A DNA stretch of 64,000 bases from Acidimicrobiales bacterium (lineage in GTDB: Bacteria; Actinomycetota; Acidimicrobiia; Acidimicrobiales; MedAcidi-G1), in assembly GCA_022452035.1 (NCBI GenBank), contig JAKURV010000011.1:1-64000 (forward strand). Direction: 5' to 3'. The position numbers and the translations under genes were made by a program. The notes beneath the pieces are model-generated. The model worked only from the letters and a program-made list of their open reading frames with translations. It made no database searches and had not been told where the DNA came from. Positions 61,101 through 64,000 of the stretch are shown here, piece after piece. Position 1 is the stretch's first letter, and each line of letters starts with the position of its first letter.

Positions 61101-61493
61101 CGGGTCGGGCGTGCCGACGCGGGCCGTCGGGGTGTCCAGCGACAACTCGCTGCCGAACACCGTGGGAAGGCCGTGTTCGCGGGCCGCCTCGGCGAACCGC
61201 ACCACCCCGTAGAAACCGTCGTGGTCGGTCAGGGCCAGGGCGGCGAGGCCTAGACGGGCCCCCTCGGCCACCAGCTCGTCCGGGGATGAGGCACCGTCCA
61301 GGAAACTGAAGTGGGAGTGGCAATGCAGCTCGGCGTAGGGCACTGGGTCGACAACCCGGGGGCCCGACGAGGACGGGACCGGAACCGGCCGGCCCTCCCC
61401 GGACGACGCCGACCGGGGTACGGGGTCGAACGGGCGATCGGAGAGTCGAACCTCCAGCTCACGCCACGGCATCCGGGGGTTGGACCATCCCAC
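58170..61493 (-). CDS. dnaE2: Error-prone DNA polymerase III alpha subunit DnaE2
   Basis: Damage-inducible translesion polymerase. 1107 residues: PHP domain (YAELHCHSHFSFLDGAS), palm with PDIDLDIESDRREEV carrying catalytic Asp residues, fingers (GGMVICDRPMAEVCPVEW), helix-hairpin-helix and C-terminal OB domain (VRVAGVVTHRQRPHTAGGVTFLNLED). Start MGWSNPRMPWRELE-like, as in mycobacterial DnaE2, from a GTG. It lacks the tau-binding tail of replicative DnaE1. A perfect LexA palindrome contains its -10 box. The usual partners imuA' and imuB are not in this window. Confidence 0.97.
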   Translation of the reverse strand: MGWSNPRMPWRELEVRLSDRPFDPVPRSASSGEGRPVPVPSSSGPRVVDPVPYAELHCHSHFSFLDGASSPDELVAEGARLGLAALALTDHDGFYGVVRFAEAAREHGLPTVFGSELSLDTPTARVGTPDPAAHHLVVLADGPAGYARLGTAITEAQLAGTKGHPRLSLDLLAELAGTDPRWMVLTGCRKGTVPAALESGGPTAARQALDDLVDRFGRDRVLVEVWDHGHPVDAERNDALAGVAAAAGVGLVATNNVHYHRPARRRLATALAAVRARRSMDDLDGWLPAAGTAHLRSGAEQERRFARWPGSVALAAEVGRRCAFDLRLVAPGLPPYPCPSGLDEMGFLRRLAAEGATDRYGPRGSEWVAGAWAQVDRELDVIATMGFSGYFLVVWDIVGFCRRSGILCQGRGSAANSAVCYALGITNADAVGLGLLFERFLSPEREGPPDIDLDIESDRREEVIQYVYGRYGRRHTAQVANVITYRPRSAIRDAARALGYAPGQQDAFARGVDRWDRIVGGREGVSGGTSRLPDDVVALADELCDTPRHLGIHSGGMVICDRPMAEVCPVEWGRMADRSVLQWDKDDCAAVGLVKFDLLGLGMLSALHHTVDLVADHEGIQVDLARLPQDEAVYDMVCAADTVGVFQIESRAQMATLPRLRPRCFHDLVVEIALIRPGPIQGGSVHPYIRRRNGQEEVTYLHPLCENALAKTLGIPLFQEQLMQLAIDVAGFTAAEADRLRQSMGSKRSHTRMEALHQRFLDGAGEREVPSNVAEQVWQKMAAFADYGFPESHAVSFAHLVYASCWLKFHHPAAFCAGLLNAQPMGFYSPHTLAQDARRHGVEVRTPDLNQSEADATLEPGVSDRGTREVSDVPAPTGPALRMGIGSVRGVGRDLAAAITAARPYASIEDLQRRVDPGRLAMEALATAGAFACFDVARREALWTAGALVATGPDRLAGVVTGTQSPPLPAMTESELARADLWATGVSPDGHPTRFLRSRLAAAGVVTAADLRSVDDGTRVRVAGVVTHRQRPHTAGGVTFLNLEDETGLVNVVVSKGCWAHYREVAAGASALLIRGRVEASDGVVNVVAELLEPLGVRLPSRSRDFR

Positions 61494-61501
61494 CTCTCGA
61501 C

Positions 61502-61507
61502 AGTATC
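61502..61507 (-). promoter_or_regulatory. Putative -10 box of dnaE2, inside the LexA site
   Basis: GATACT on the minus strand ends 8 bases before the dnaE2 GTG and forms one edge of the LexA palindrome. Confidence 0.55.
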
Positions 61508-61525
61508 GAACAGGTGTTCGATACT
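61502..61525. promoter_or_regulatory. LexA (SOS) operator of dnaE2
   Basis: A 24-bp perfect palindrome with 11-bp arms (AGTATCGAACA) around a 2-base centre. The core TCGAACAGGTGTTCGA (61506-61521) equals the actinobacterial SOS consensus TCGAAC-N4-GTTCGA. It lies 9 bases upstream of dnaE2 and includes the likely -10 box, so bound LexA should block polymerase directly. Confidence 0.93.
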
Positions 61526-61571
61526 CAAGTGGGGGTCGGGCCCACCCACCCCCGCAGGTCGAACAGTCCGG

Positions 61572-62321
61572 TCAGCCGACCAGACCCTGGATGAGTGCGC
61601 TGACCTCGGGGCCACAATCACTGAGGTCCCCGTCGGCGATACAGGGCTGGCCCAGCAGCTGGGCCACCAGTTGGGCCCCCAGGTTCCCGAACATCCCCAC
61701 CGTCGTGCTGGGCGGCGAAACGGTGGTCGTCGGAGCAGCCGTCGTAGTAGAGGTCGGTGCCGTGGTGGTCGGAGCAACCGTGGTGGCCGGCGAAACAGTG
61801 GTGGTCGTGGTGGTCGTAGTGGTGGCGGGAGCGGCGGTAGTCGTGGTGGCGGGAGCGGCGGTAGTCGTGGTGGTGGGAGGCGCCGGGACGCCGTCGACCG
61901 AGAGCCCCCGGGCCTCGTTCTCAGCAATGTGCGCCACTCGGGTAGCCGGCCCGTACCAGCCGTCGGCCGATACCCCCAGCACCTCCTGGAGCAGGACGGC
62001 GTCCACACTCGGCCCCCAGGCGTAGGGCGCTGTCAGCACCGCCACTTCGTCCACCGGGGCCACCGTGGTGGTCGTCGTGGTGGTCGTTGTGGCGACGGGA
62101 GCGACAGTGGTCGTGGACGGTGCCGCCGTCGTAGTGGTCGTGGTTGCCGGGGCGGCTACCGCCGACGCCTCGGCGGGAGCCGGTACGACGGTCGTCGCCG
62201 GAGACACAGAGGCGGGGTACAGGATGGGCCGCACCGAGGGTTCGGCCACGCGCGCCGCGATGATCACGACTACCCCGATGACGCCAAGGGTCATCACGAC
62301 ATTGAGGATCCGGCGAACCAC
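61572..62321 (-). CDS. Secreted/anchored Thr-rich protein with a peptidoglycan-binding-like segment
   Basis: 249 residues: N-terminal membrane helix or uncleaved signal (about 4-26, VVMTLGVIGVVVIIAA), then long Thr/Ala/Pro tracts on both sides of a short folded segment (about 96-150) with PYAWGPSVDAVLLQEVLGVSADGWYGPATR, which resembles PG_binding_1 domains (D-G-x-Y-G-P-x-T). The C-terminal 40 residues contain two Cys (QPCIADGDLSDCG), possibly a disulfide. Tract composition is typical of Acidimicrobiia surface proteins. GTG start with AAGGCT 7 bases upstream. Confidence 0.82.
   Translation of the reverse strand: MVRRILNVVMTLGVIGVVVIIAARVAEPSVRPILYPASVSPATTVVPAPAEASAVAAPATTTTTTAAPSTTTVAPVATTTTTTTTTVAPVDEVAVLTAPYAWGPSVDAVLLQEVLGVSADGWYGPATRVAHIAENEARGLSVDGVPAPPTTTTTAAPATTTTAAPATTTTTTTTTVSPATTVAPTTTAPTSTTTAAPTTTVSPPSTTVGMFGNLGAQLVAQLLGQPCIADGDLSDCGPEVSALIQGLVG
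61821..61868 (-). repeat. Two perfect 24-bp tandem repeats coding Thr/Ala tract
   Basis: Identical adjacent 24-bp units encode a TTTTAAPA-like octapeptide in the linker of the secreted protein. Part of a longer, imperfect GTGGTCGTx low-complexity region (about 61700-61870 and 62060-62150). Confidence 0.85.
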
Positions 62322-62464
62322 GGGGGACAGCCTTGCATCGCGGCGTCCTGGATCCGCGGCACCCCGACGTGGTATCGGACACGTCGTCCCACGTGGTGTG
62401 GGCGACTACCGTCGTCCTACCTTCCGAGATCAACATTTTGTCAATCCAATCCGTGGGAACTGGC

Positions 62465-62470
62465 TAGCCT
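62465..62470 (+). promoter_or_regulatory. Putative -10 box of the PLP enzyme gene (leaderless)
   Basis: TAGCCT ends 6 bases before the ATG at 62477. The 155-base gap before it contains no gene. Confidence 0.6.
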
Positions 62471-62476
62471 GCGACC

Positions 62477-64000
<1,524 letters not shown>

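Noticed and set aside
61700-62150. CRISPR-like short repeats
   Set aside because: The repeats are in-frame Thr/Ala codons within a secreted protein gene. There are no unique spacers and no cas genes.

Overview
This window is a high-GC actinobacterial chromosome segment, most likely from the class Acidimicrobiia. Four things point there. It carries actinobacterial markers: NucS, Mca, DnaE2 behind a TCGAAC-N4-GTTCGA LexA box, and UvrD2. The order sepIVA-yceD-rpmF-plsX-acpP-rnc-fpg-smc...ftsY-ffh-rpsP resembles the mycobacterial order. A secreted protein has long Thr/Ala/Pro tracts of a kind common in Acidimicrobiia. Many genes carry a TANNNT hexamer just upstream of the start codon, the signature of leaderless mRNAs. 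The class assignment is inference; no rRNA or tRNA gene was recognised.

Positions 1-34278 are almost all minus-strand housekeeping genes. In transcription order (right to left) they form these blocks: fakA-recG; a GNAT gene; rsmD-coaD-sepIVA-yceD-rpmF-plsX; acpP-rnc-fpg-like-smc; a response regulator and histidine kinase followed by an HtrA-like protease; ftsY and ffh; rpsP-khpA-rimM-trmD-rplS; rpsB-tsf-pyrH-frr-cdsA-dxr-rip1-ispG, closed by the only clear U-tract terminator; and rimP-nusA-ylxR-infB, with infB cut by the window edge. Small genes of unknown function sit in the gaps: a cytochrome c lipoprotein divergent from two tiny genes at 11.0-11.7 kb, and a zinc-ribbon protein divergent from rsmD.

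Positions 34365-64000 are mixed-strand. rpmB is followed by a cold-shock-like gene and pckG. Then come a run of lipid and detoxification genes (PIG-L deacetylase, alpha-methylacyl-CoA racemase, alpha/beta hydrolase), uvrD2, xthA and ettA. An ettA-membrane protein-cysQ-nucS-reductase-PAP2 run follows. Next are a thioesterase, a ChbG-like deacetylase, mca with an SCP2-like partner, nfeD with an SPFH gene, and a duplicated PhoU/TrkA-C regulator next to a duplicated SLC41/MgtE-type transporter. The window ends with SOS-controlled dnaE2, the Thr-rich secreted protein and a PLP enzyme cut by the edge.

The most notable observations are: an intact Fpg/MutM homolog that has lost its catalytic, lesion-probing and zinc-finger residues; a LexA palindrome that contains the -10 box of dnaE2; a UvrD2 with two HRDC domains and no tetracysteine; an HtrA protease with five 19-20-residue repeats outside the membrane; and the widespread leaderless start architecture, which also corrects several start codons. 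No CRISPR array, insertion sequence, prophage or integrase was seen.
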